64,000 bases of DNA, taken from positions 1-64,000 of the forward strand of contig CAZZEH010000011.1 in assembly GCA_964653095.1 (NCBI GenBank), read 5' to 3'. Below are positions 1 through 8,073 of this stretch, one piece after another. Made by a program: the position numbers and the translations under genes. This DNA is from JAMLHH01 sp964653095 (GTDB taxonomy: Bacteria; Bacteroidota; Bacteroidia; Chitinophagales; JADIYW01). The notes under the pieces are model-generated. The model was not told the DNA's origin and searched no databases. It saw nothing but the letters and a program-made list of their open reading frames with translations. How positions within the stretch are numbered: the stretch's first letter is position 1; each line of letters begins with the position of its first letter.

Positions 1-231
1 AAACTCACGCTTTTTCATCTAGTAAAGCTAACTAATAATTGTGTCCACACGATAGGACAAAGCCGGAAGAAAATATTTTGAAGCTGACCTCAATTACAAC
101 TGCGGCAGAAGAAATGCCGACAGAATGGTTTTCACTCTGTACACACTGCCTTAAAGTTTGATCTGGAAGATGACACAACTAAGAATTTACAGGTGATAGA
201 ATTGGGCAGCAGATAGAATATTTAAAATCAA
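1..231. other. non-coding stretch, possible decayed gene tail
   Basis: No intact gene is visible here. On the + strand a short open stretch near 130-219 would end in the residues FDLEDDTTKNLQVIELGSR before a stop. It looks protein-like but has no start and is interrupted further upstream. It may be the tail of a decayed gene or chance. Confidence 0.25.
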
Positions 232-261
232 TTGATTATATTTAAAGACAGAATAACTTTG
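232..261 (+). promoter_or_regulatory. Bacteroidota-type promoter for the 306 gene
   Basis: A TTG at 232-234 and TAACTTTG at 254-261 are separated by 19 bases. This fits the -33 TTG / -7 TAnnTTTG pattern of the Bacteroidota housekeeping sigma factor. The start codon at 306 lies about 45 bases downstream. It is the best two-part match in the window. Confidence 0.5.
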
Positions 262-305
262 TAAAGAATTAGCCTACACACTTAAAGGGATAATGTCATA
301 CAAAC

Positions 306-1076
306 ATGAAAGAGCATTACAAAAATCTACGCAGACTCTTGGGTGTAATGGGCTTTGCATTACCCATTATACTTATTTTGGGTTCTGCCGGGTGTTGGCA
401 AATTCAAAATTCTATAAGTGCCTATTTTTATACAAATTTTGTTTGGCTTTTTTGCGGTTTACTGTTTACAATAGGTTTTTTTCTTATTACATATCAAGGC
501 TATCCATTAACTTACAAAGGGCACACATTTAATGACAAATGGCTCACAAGAGCTGCAGGAGTTTTAGCTTTAGGAATTGCCATTTTTCCAACTGACAAAC
601 CTTTAAATATGAATTGTTCCTGTCATTCTGGAATAGAAACATACTGGAGCAACAGTCACATTGTACACATTATTTGTGCAGGACTTTTTTTTATTACAAC
701 AGCTTTTATTTCAGCATTTGTATTTACACGAACACATAATAAGCAGGAACGCTTAAACAAGATAAAAAAAACTAGTGAAGAAAAGATTGCGAGGAATTGG
801 GTGTTCTATTTATGTGGCGGAGTAATTGGAGTTTGTATGATATTTTTAATTACGGCAGAGGTATTAGAGATTTTTAGTATAAACATTTCTGCATCCTACC
901 CAAGATACGTCTTTTACAATGAAACTATAATGCTTTTTGCTTTCGGAACAAGTTGGTTAGTGAAAGGAGAAACACTTTTCGCTGACGGAGGTAAGAGCTA
1001 TAAAAAGATAGTTCCTAAATCATTGAAAAACAAATTCTATGAACGAGCCAATAAATACAATAAAGGGCTACTATAA
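306..1076 (+). CDS. multi-pass membrane protein, unknown function
   Basis: This 256-residue protein has about six hydrophobic segments (roughly residues 13-30, 38-60, 80-96, 117-139, 165-187 and 203-220). A SISAYFYT motif follows the first segment. The motif and the spacing of helices recall DUF998-like membrane proteins, but I am not certain of the family. Residues 103-107 contain a C-S-C-H cluster. The start is the ATG at 306. An overlapping 79-codon frame at 293 is a shadow. Neighbours give no functional clue, because the gene stands alone behind its own promoter and is followed by a decayed region. Confidence 0.7.
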   Translation: MKEHYKNLRRLLGVMGFALPIILILGSAGCWQIQNSISAYFYTNFVWLFCGLLFTIGFFLITYQGYPLTYKGHTFNDKWLTRAAGVLALGIAIFPTDKPLNMNCSCHSGIETYWSNSHIVHIICAGLFFITTAFISAFVFTRTHNKQERLNKIKKTSEEKIARNWVFYLCGGVIGVCMIFLITAEVLEIFSINISASYPRYVFYNETIMLFAFGTSWLVKGETLFADGGKSYKKIVPKSLKNKFYERANKYNKGLL

Positions 1077-1209
1077 TATTCATGCGGGGTAAAAAGAGCC
1101 GATAGCGCAGCAACCAATGACTAAGATTTCGTGACACACTAACCACGAGTCATGTTCGCTACGGTGAAAAACCTAACCGATTACTATTCTGTTATGAGCC
1201 TCTCTATAA

Positions 1210-1560
1210 TGCACCACTCCTTCCTACCCAAATCTTTATGACTCAGACACAAATGGATTGACCAATAAATATTCCTTGAGTGGTGATCGTTTCCCAAAAA
1301 TTTCAATGGCAACCAATATCCCTGTTTTACAGCAAGGGCATTCCCGCAGCATCGTTTTAAACTCTATCGTCGGACAAGTGGTGTTTTAGCTTAATGGTCA
1401 GTTAGCCGCAACAATGGGTAAAATATTTTAGCTCAATGCATTTGATAAAAATCACTACTTCACCATGCAAGTCAAAAATGCATTGCAATACAAAAAACTT
1501 TCATGGTATTTGAACATACGTATAAAACGAAATCACACAGCCGCTGTCATAATTAATTAA
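1210..1560 (+). pseudogene. decayed coding remnant with two in-frame TAG codons
   Basis: The 518-base gap between 1077 and 1594 has no intact ORF. The + frame starting at 1210 stays open to a TAA at 1558-1560 except for TAG codons at 1387-1389 and 1429-1431. The translation looks like real protein (for example YDSDTNGLTNKYSLSGDRF, then QQGHSRSIVLNSIVGQVVF before the first TAG, and FDKNHYFTMQVKNALQYKK after the second). I do not recognise the family. The remnant lacks a start and could be the eroded end of a secreted protein. No purpose is assigned to 1077-1209. Confidence 0.35.
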
Positions 1561-1594
1561 ACATCCGACTGTCAAATCTGTTAGAAGATTCAAT

Positions 1595-2155
1595 ATGGTT
1601 AAATTAATGATAGTACACGCCAGTTCCCGAGAAGGTCGTAAGGGATTGGCTGTTTCAAAATGGGTACTGGAAGAGGCTAAAAAAGTAAAAGATTTTGATG
1701 TTGAATTCGTCGATTTAAAAGTATTGAATCTGCCCTTTTTTGATGAACCTGAACATCCAAAATTTCAGAAGTACAAGAATGCTCATACAAAGAAATGGAG
1801 TGAAATGGTGAACAATACGGACGCTTTCATCTTTGTCACAAGTGAGTATAATTACGGTATGCCGGGCATTCTAAAAAATGCCACAGATTATCTGTTTCAT
1901 GAATGGTCATACAAACCTTTAGCCCTCATAGGCTACGGTGGCATCGCGGCCGGAACACGCGCGATGCAACAGATTAAGATTGTTTCGGGGGCATCCAAAA
2001 TGTTCGTTTTTGAAGGTGTGCAAATTCCCTTTTTCTTTCGGCAGATTCACAACAACGGAGTTTTTGAACCTAATCGGGTCAATATCAGCCAGCTTGAGGC
2101 TACTTTTGAAGAACTGATACACCTCGGAGAAGGAATGAAAGCACTCAGAAAATGA
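1595..2155 (+). CDS. NAD(P)H-dependent FMN reductase family protein
   Basis: This 186-residue flavodoxin-like protein has the layout of the SsuE/ChrR/ArsH-type NADPH-dependent FMN reductases. An N-terminal strand (MVKLMIVHASSREGR) leads into the phosphate-binding loop with S-S-R near residues 10-12. The family motif SEYNYGMPG lies near residues 87-95 (most members have PEYN), followed by KNATDYLF. Such enzymes bind FMN and reduce flavin, quinone or metal substrates with NAD(P)H in the cytoplasm. The substrate cannot be told from sequence. The ATG at 1595 gives the normal family length. The gene is monocistronic, between the decayed region and fbp. Confidence 0.85.
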   Translation: MVKLMIVHASSREGRKGLAVSKWVLEEAKKVKDFDVEFVDLKVLNLPFFDEPEHPKFQKYKNAHTKKWSEMVNNTDAFIFVTSEYNYGMPGILKNATDYLFHEWSYKPLALIGYGGIAAGTRAMQQIKIVSGASKMFVFEGVQIPFFFRQIHNNGVFEPNRVNISQLEATFEELIHLGEGMKALRK

Positions 2156-2322
2156 CAAATTAAAATATTAATACTAAGTTATACCGTACAAATTTGTAGG
2201 TTTAAAAGCACATCAGAAAACCAATTACACGGCAAAACAGTCAGTCCATCCGAATTATTTTTTGATTAAAATTTATTTCTGCCTGCAAATACCCTACATT
2301 CGCATTACAACTATCGAAAAAC

Positions 2323-3318
2323 ATGGAAAAACTGGTCACTCTGGACGAATTTATTATTCAAGGTCAAAAGACCACACCGGGAGCTACAGGAGAACTATCT
2401 AAATTATTGAGAGATATAGGTGTAGCGGCCAAAATTGTAAACAGAGACTTAAATAAAGCAGGTCTGGTCAAAGATATATTGGGAGAGGCCGGCTCCACAA
2501 ATATCCAGGGGGAGGAAGTTCAAAAACTGGATTTATTCGCAAATAATATTCTTATTAAGTATCTTAAACATAGCGGAGAATGTTGTGGGATAGCTTCTGA
2601 AGAGGAAGACACTTTTATCTCCTTTCACAATGAGCCCCACTGCAAAAAGGCAAAATATATTGTCCTGTTTGACCCTTTGGACGGCTCCTCCAATATTGAC
2701 TGCAATGCGCCTGTCGGTACTATTTTTTCAATTTACAGAAGGCTGTCTCCGATCGGATCGCCGTGTACTGATGAAGATTTTCTGCAGCCGGGGACAGATC
2801 AGGTCGCAGCAGGTTACATCGTTTACGGAACATCTACTATGCTGGTTTACACAACCGGAGAAGGGGTGAACGGCTTTACATTAGACAGTGCTATCGGAGA
2901 GTTTTGTCTTTCTCACCACAACTTAAAAACGCCCAAAAAAGGCAAAATTTATTCTGTCAATCAGGGGAATTATAACCAGTTTGAAGAAGGAGTTCAAAAA
3001 TACATAGACTATTGCCAGAGCGACAAAGGCAAGAAACCTTATTCCCTGAGATATATCGGCTCCATGGTGGGAGATTTTCACAGGAATCTTTTGAAAGGAG
3101 GCATTTTCTTCTATCCCAAAAATGCTTCAACCGGAAAAGCTAAATTACGGCTAATGTACGAATGTAATCCACTGGCTTTCATTCAGGAACAGGCAGGCGG
3201 ACAGGCTTCCACCGGCAATAGGAGAGTTTTAGAGGTACAGCCCCAAAAACTGCACATGCGGATACCCATATTTATTGGTTCAAAGGAAAATGTAGAAGAA
3301 GCTCTGAAACTTTTATAG
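2323..3318 (+). CDS. fbp: fructose-1,6-bisphosphatase class I
   Basis: This 331-residue enzyme hydrolyses fructose 1,6-bisphosphate to fructose 6-phosphate in gluconeogenesis. The metal-binding motif DPLDGSSN is at residues 117-124, with the acidic run EEED at 93-96 before it. The C-terminal substrate motif (KLRLMYECNPLAFIQEQAGG) is intact. The length is normal for class I FBPase. With the PEP carboxykinase at 43.2 kb it gives the two irreversible gluconeogenic steps in this window. The gene converges on the flavoprotein gene ending at 3332, with 13 bases between the stops. Confidence 0.95.
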   Translation: MEKLVTLDEFIIQGQKTTPGATGELSKLLRDIGVAAKIVNRDLNKAGLVKDILGEAGSTNIQGEEVQKLDLFANNILIKYLKHSGECCGIASEEEDTFISFHNEPHCKKAKYIVLFDPLDGSSNIDCNAPVGTIFSIYRRLSPIGSPCTDEDFLQPGTDQVAAGYIVYGTSTMLVYTTGEGVNGFTLDSAIGEFCLSHHNLKTPKKGKIYSVNQGNYNQFEEGVQKYIDYCQSDKGKKPYSLRYIGSMVGDFHRNLLKGGIFFYPKNASTGKAKLRLMYECNPLAFIQEQAGGQASTGNRRVLEVQPQKLHMRIPIFIGSKENVEEALKLL

Positions 3319-3331
3319 TTTTTGTTTATCC

Positions 3332-4573
3332 CTACTTTCGATTGCTCAGAATTTCGGCAATACTTTCTCCGGCAATAAAACCTGTCGTCCAGGCGGCCTG
3401 AAAGTTAAAGCCGCCCGTGAGTGCATCAATATCCAACACTTCACCTGCAAAAAACAGGTTTTTCTTTTTTCGGCTTTCCATTGTTCTGAAATCCACTTCA
3501 TTCAGTGCAATACCTCCGGCAGTGACGAATTCTTCTTTGAATGTACTTTTTCCGTTCACCTTAAACCCGCACTCACACAGAATCTGAGCCAACTGAAAAA
3601 GCTGCTTATCATTCAGTTGAGGCCAAATCCGTTCTTCGGAGATTTTAATATATCTCAGCAGGCTTTTCCAAAGTCGGGAAGAAATTTCAAAAAGAGGTGT
3701 ATTGTATATCTTCCTTTTAGAAGAGCTGTTGCGCAAGTGCAGCAGGTTTTGCTCCAATGTACTCTTGGGAATTCCTGTCCAATTTACCACGATGGAAAAA
3801 CGGTACTGCATGGAATGAAAAACGCGGGCACCCCATGCAGACATTTTGAGTACTGCCGGACCGCTCAAACCCCAATGAGTGATTAAAAGAGCTCCCTCTG
3901 TCTCGAGAGCATGACCGGCCAAACGAATCTTTACATTTGGCATGGATATACCCTGAAGACCTTTGAGAATAGCATGTTGGATATTAAAAGTAAAAAGTGA
4001 TGGGACGGGTTCAGTTATTTCATGAAATTCTGACAACATTTCCCAAATCAGAGGAGCGGAACCGGTCGCTATAAGTACCGCATCTGCAATAATTGCCTGT
4101 CCCGAAGCAGTACGCAACACCCATTTTGTACTTTTTTCCTGCTCAACACTCAAAATCTTGGTACGGCTCCAAATTTGGACTTTGTGCTTTTTAGCCTCTT
4201 GTATCAAACAGTTGACAATGTCTGAAGATTCGTCAGAAACCGGAAAGACTCTGTTATCCGATTCTGTTTTTAAAGAAACTCCCCGGCTTTCAAACCAATC
4301 AAAAATATGGGAGGGATTAAACGTGTAAAAAGGCCCCAAAAGCTCTTTCTGTCCTCTCGGGTAAAACTGTACAAGTTCTTTGGGGTCAAAGCAGGCATGC
4401 GTGACATTGCAGCGCCCTCCCCCTGCAATCCTAACTTTGTTTAGTACGGTTTTATTTTGCTCTAAAATAATCACTTTAGCATCCGGCATTCTCTGTGCTG
4501 CTGTTATTGCACCAAAGAATCCTGCTGCACCTCCACCCACTACACATACCGTCGGTTGGTATTTGGAAGACAT
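3332..4573 (-). CDS. BaiN/HI0933-family FAD-dependent oxidoreductase
   Basis: This 413-residue flavoprotein belongs to the HI0933/YhiN (BaiN) family. The N-terminal dinucleotide motif VVGGGAAGFFGA binds FAD. It is followed by the family signature AGGGRCNVTHA near residues 52-62. The C-terminal family block TAGGIALNEVDF and FFAGEVLDIDALTGGFNFQ is present. Members are cytoplasmic; some have been linked to bile-acid or flavin-linked reductions, but the substrate here is unknown. Note N-V-T-H after GGGRC, typical of the family. The gene is separate from the lipoprotein genes upstream on the same strand. Confidence 0.9.
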   Translation of the reverse strand: MSSKYQPTVCVVGGGAAGFFGAITAAQRMPDAKVIILEQNKTVLNKVRIAGGGRCNVTHACFDPKELVQFYPRGQKELLGPFYTFNPSHIFDWFESRGVSLKTESDNRVFPVSDESSDIVNCLIQEAKKHKVQIWSRTKILSVEQEKSTKWVLRTASGQAIIADAVLIATGSAPLIWEMLSEFHEITEPVPSLFTFNIQHAILKGLQGISMPNVKIRLAGHALETEGALLITHWGLSGPAVLKMSAWGARVFHSMQYRFSIVVNWTGIPKSTLEQNLLHLRNSSSKRKIYNTPLFEISSRLWKSLLRYIKISEERIWPQLNDKQLFQLAQILCECGFKVNGKSTFKEEFVTAGGIALNEVDFRTMESRKKKNLFFAGEVLDIDALTGGFNFQAAWTTGFIAGESIAEILSNRK

Positions 4574-4596
4574 TCTGTTTTATTTAAAAAAAGTCA

Positions 4597-5136
4597 CTAT
4601 CGCTGCACTATTTTCCCCGAAGCTTTCACCTTTATCAAATCGAGATCAGCTGTAATTTTGGCTAAAGTAATGTCCTTAAATTCGGCTGTAAATCTTTTGC
4701 CGTTCTTGGTTATCGAGACTGTGCCGGCATTTTCTGTCGCTGAAAAATAAACCATTTCATTCTTTACATCTTTTACAAATACGACACATTCATCCTCATT
4801 CAAAGCTGTCATTTCTCCGAGTTCTTCTCCGTTCAATCCGGATAAATCCTGAATATCCAGATCCTGAAGCAGATTGAACAGCTTATATTCTCCTTCCTCT
4901 AAATCTCCTTTAAATCCAAGCAGAATTACATCTTTGGTTTTGGTCTGAGCCACCAAAACAGTACCTCCGGAGTCCGTTTTAAACAGCACCCCTGCATTTC
5001 GGTCTGACTGAAACAAATCACCATCTACTTCCCAGTAGGTTTGAGAAGAAGCCGTGTCTTTATCTTTGGAACACGAATAGAATGTCAGAAAAGAAACAGA
5101 CATTAACACAATAAAAATTTGAAAAAGTTTATTCAT
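4597..5136 (-). CDS. small lipoprotein, unknown function
   Basis: A longer frame opens at 5175, but the second Met (5136) starts a clean lipoprotein signal (MNKLFQIFIVLMSVSFL) ending in a Y-S-C lipobox-like cysteine, so I chose it. The mature part of about 155 residues is rich in beta-strand-like segments (TYWEVDGDLF, VLLGFKGDLEEGEY, NGKRFTAEFKDITL). It resembles small Bacteroidota lipoproteins of the DUF6252 kind, an uncertain assignment. It lies 23 bases from the flavoprotein gene and 64 bases from the next exported protein, all on the minus strand. Confidence 0.65.
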   Translation of the reverse strand: MNKLFQIFIVLMSVSFLTFYSCSKDKDTASSQTYWEVDGDLFQSDRNAGVLFKTDSGGTVLVAQTKTKDVILLGFKGDLEEGEYKLFNLLQDLDIQDLSGLNGEELGEMTALNEDECVVFVKDVKNEMVYFSATENAGTVSITKNGKRFTAEFKDITLAKITADLDLIKVKASGKIVQR

Positions 5137-5200
5137 TATTTTAGATATTATAAGGGTAAAAAAAGATTTTATCAATTAATATTCAGATTGTAATCAGTAG

Positions 5201-5758
5201 CTATTTTACATAAATCACTCTAACTTTTCCCGCCATATCGCCCCCTACAAACGGACGTATTCCGGCTCCCATCGGCCTGTGTTCCAGCTGTTTATCAGGA
5301 TTCAAATCAGGGTCTTCTCTGTAAAGCGTGACATTAACTCCTTTCGGCACATACAGAGAACTGACTCCGAAGCTCTCAGGTATAATATTTTTACCCTTCT
5401 TCAAAGCTACAGACCTTCCTCCAAAATTAATCTGTTCAAACGCCATTACTGCATTTGTGGGATTTTCAAACGAAATGGCATATACAGGTTTAAAAGGCAC
5501 CAAGGTATTCGGAGCATCATCTGTAAACATTTTATGTCTCCCTGAGGGTGTCCCGTTTATATACCTTTCATACAGTATCAGTACGCCTTTTTTCTCAAGC
5601 TTTACAGACTTAATCCAACCAAAATTCACCTCTACCTTATCAGAACCGATTGCAAGTTCCTGAGTTTCACCTTTGTATTGAGTTTCGGAAAACAAATGAT
5701 TTTGAGCAAAGACACCGAACGTGAATAATGTCATCAGTAATGTGATTAAAGTTTTCAT
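5201..5758 (-). CDS. secreted beta/gamma-crystallin-like protein
   Basis: This 185-residue protein begins with a signal peptide (MKTLITLLMTLFTFGVFAQ). Residues about 104-146 look like a Greek-key beta/gamma-crystallin motif: AFEQINFGGRSVALKKG, then SFGVSSLYVPKGVNVTLY. The pattern of aromatic-x-x-x-x-F-G-G, a tightly turned SS and a closing V-T-L-Y strand is typical. Such domains often bind calcium and stabilise surface proteins. Residues 20-100 may contain a second, degenerate motif. A function in the envelope is inference only. Confidence 0.6.
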   Translation of the reverse strand: MKTLITLLMTLFTFGVFAQNHLFSETQYKGETQELAIGSDKVEVNFGWIKSVKLEKKGVLILYERYINGTPSGRHKMFTDDAPNTLVPFKPVYAISFENPTNAVMAFEQINFGGRSVALKKGKNIIPESFGVSSLYVPKGVNVTLYREDPDLNPDKQLEHRPMGAGIRPFVGGDMAGKVRVIYVK

Positions 5759-5823
5759 TGTAAAAGGCTTGGTTTTAAATTATTATTTCAAGTTATTTTT
5801 TGAGTACTCTTTTCAAGTCAAAT

Positions 5824-8004
5824 TTAAGCTCCCTGAAGTTGTTTTTCAAATTCTTTTTCCGAACTTAAATCAAAATCTATTGTCTTGCGGTGTTTGTCCA
5901 CCTGAACAAGTTTTACAAAAATATTGTCTCCCACCATGTATTTTTTTTCAGTAAATATTCCTCGAATCATCATATTTTTTTCGTCCACCACGTATCTGTC
6001 ATCTGAAAAGCTGTCTAATCGAATCATGCCTTCCGTATTATACGCCGGCAAGTCCACATACACTCCCCACGACTTAATTCCGGAAATCACTGCCGAAAAC
6101 ACTTCGCCTATTCGCTCTTCCATATATTCAATCATCTTGTACCTGACAGATTCTCTTTCAGCTTCCATCGCAGCTCTTTCTCTCTCAGAACAGTGATTGG
6201 CCATGATATCCAGCTCTACCTTTTTAGGCAGTTTGTTTTTCTCTAATATTCTTTGCAGTAAACGGTGTGCCATGATGTCGGGATACCTTCTGATTGGAGA
6301 AGTAAAGTGAGTATAATACTCAAACCCCAGACCATAATGCCCAATATTCTCGGTAGTATATACCGCCTTTGCCATGCAGCGGATTGCCAATTGCTGTAAC
6401 ACTGCTTCTTCGGGTCGGTCTTCTGCTTCCAACATCAGTCTGTTGAGCTCCGATGCAATTTTTTTCGGATTATCAAAGTTTAGTTTATACCCAAAATGTG
6501 AAGCGAAAAGTGAAAAATCTTTTAGTTTTTCTGTATCCGGACTATCATGAATACGATAAACAAAAGGAATTTTCCCACTTTTATTTATTTCCTGACCCAC
6601 ATACTGAGCCACATTTCTGTTGGTCAGCAACATAAAATCTTCTATCAGCATGTGTGCATCCAATCGCTGTCTCACCGTAACTCCTATCGGTTTGCCATTC
6701 TCATCCAACTCAAACCTTACTTCCTGAGAATCAAAATTTAAAGAGCCTTCTTTCAGCCGATTGTTACGAAGCTTGTATGCGATTTGGTTGAGTGTGTTTA
6801 ATTCTTCCGAAAAAGCTCCTTTCCCCTCATCTAAAATCTGCTGCACTTCTTCATAGGCAAATCTTTTATCTGACCGGATAATTGTTCTGCCAAACCATCT
6901 GGAATGCACTTTACCCGTCTTATCCATTTCAAATATTGCCGAGAAACAGCATTTATCTTCATCCGGTCTGAGTGAGCAAATTACATTTGACAACTGCTCC
7001 GGCAGCATGGGTGCCACCCGATCCACCAAATAAACAGAAGTAGCTCTTTTATACGCTTCTTCATCCAAGGCACTGCCTTCTTTAACATAGTGGGATACAT
7101 CTGCGATATGCACACCAATCTCCCATAGATTTTTATTTATCTCACGAATTGAAATCGCATCATCATAATCTTTGGCATCAATCGGATCAATGGTGAAAGT
7201 TGTGATATTCCTGAAATCACGACGGGATTCGTATTCTTTTTCGGGTATTTTAGTGGACAGATTGTCTGCTTCTCTTAGTGTCTCCTTACCAAATTTCAGA
7301 AAAAAACCATGTTCTATAAGCAGGGATTTCATCTCCACATCATTATCTCCCGGCTTGCCCAGCACCTCTGTAACTCTTCCAAAAGGACTTTTGGCACCTG
7401 CCGGCCAATCCAGCATTTCAACGGCTACTTTATCACCATGCTTTAAGTTTTTGGCATATTCTTCGGAAATAAAAAAATCTGCATATACAGCAGGGTCATC
7501 CGGACGAACAAAACAATATTTGCTCTTGTCCACTATTCCGATAAAAATAGTCCGGTGCCGTTCTAACACTTTCTCGATTACCCCTTCCGGTTTTTTCCCG
7601 CTCCTTGTAATTCTTACTTTTACTTTGTCGTGGTCAAGGGCGTGATTCAAATCTTTGTTGCGAATAAATATATCTCCGCTTCTGTCTTCTGGAATCACAT
7701 AGGCACTTGAGTTTTTGGTCATATCCACCGTACCAATTTTCTCTTCGCCTGATCTGTTTTTTACCTTTTCTAAAATCAGTCTTGGCTTTAATTTAAATTT
7801 ATTCCCTGATTTTATAGATAAAATCCCCTCTGCTACCATTGCGTACAGTGTGCGGATTACATCACCTTTTGGAAATTTATTTGAGAACCTCTTGGTTATT
7901 CTGCTCTCACTTATATATTTCTTAGAATTTAGCTCTCTTAAATAATCAATTATAAAGCGCCTTAAATTTCCGGTCTCTTCTTTGTCTGATTTTCTTTTTG
8001 ACAT
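5824..8004 (-). CDS. rnr: ribonuclease R
   Basis: This 726-residue 3'-5' exoribonuclease degrades structured RNA. The order of domains is an N-terminal winged helix (about 1-70), cold-shock domains (about 75-225), the RNB catalytic domain (about 255-590) and a C-terminal S1 domain (about 633-715). The catalytic metal-binding motif DPIDAKDYDDA is at residues 273-283 with all its aspartates. TSPIRRYPDIMAHRLLQ near the end of RNB is also family-typical. The length fits RNase R. There is no long basic tail after S1. The gene is monocistronic on the minus strand. Confidence 0.95.
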   Translation of the reverse strand: MSKRKSDKEETGNLRRFIIDYLRELNSKKYISESRITKRFSNKFPKGDVIRTLYAMVAEGILSIKSGNKFKLKPRLILEKVKNRSGEEKIGTVDMTKNSSAYVIPEDRSGDIFIRNKDLNHALDHDKVKVRITRSGKKPEGVIEKVLERHRTIFIGIVDKSKYCFVRPDDPAVYADFFISEEYAKNLKHGDKVAVEMLDWPAGAKSPFGRVTEVLGKPGDNDVEMKSLLIEHGFFLKFGKETLREADNLSTKIPEKEYESRRDFRNITTFTIDPIDAKDYDDAISIREINKNLWEIGVHIADVSHYVKEGSALDEEAYKRATSVYLVDRVAPMLPEQLSNVICSLRPDEDKCCFSAIFEMDKTGKVHSRWFGRTIIRSDKRFAYEEVQQILDEGKGAFSEELNTLNQIAYKLRNNRLKEGSLNFDSQEVRFELDENGKPIGVTVRQRLDAHMLIEDFMLLTNRNVAQYVGQEINKSGKIPFVYRIHDSPDTEKLKDFSLFASHFGYKLNFDNPKKIASELNRLMLEAEDRPEEAVLQQLAIRCMAKAVYTTENIGHYGLGFEYYTHFTSPIRRYPDIMAHRLLQRILEKNKLPKKVELDIMANHCSERERAAMEAERESVRYKMIEYMEERIGEVFSAVISGIKSWGVYVDLPAYNTEGMIRLDSFSDDRYVVDEKNMMIRGIFTEKKYMVGDNIFVKLVQVDKHRKTIDFDLSSEKEFEKQLQGA

Positions 8005-8073
8005 GTATATCGTATATGCAATTGATATGCTCAGTTGCAGTGTAAAATTTCTTTTTTAATACAACGCAGCAGT

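Noticed and set aside
293..532. 79-codon frame overlapping the start of the 306 membrane protein
   Set aside because: The other frame has membrane segments and a longer open frame; this one is a shadow.
7172..7645. 157-codon plus-strand ORF opposite rnr
   Set aside because: Antisense to the RNB domain of RNase R and shows no domain.
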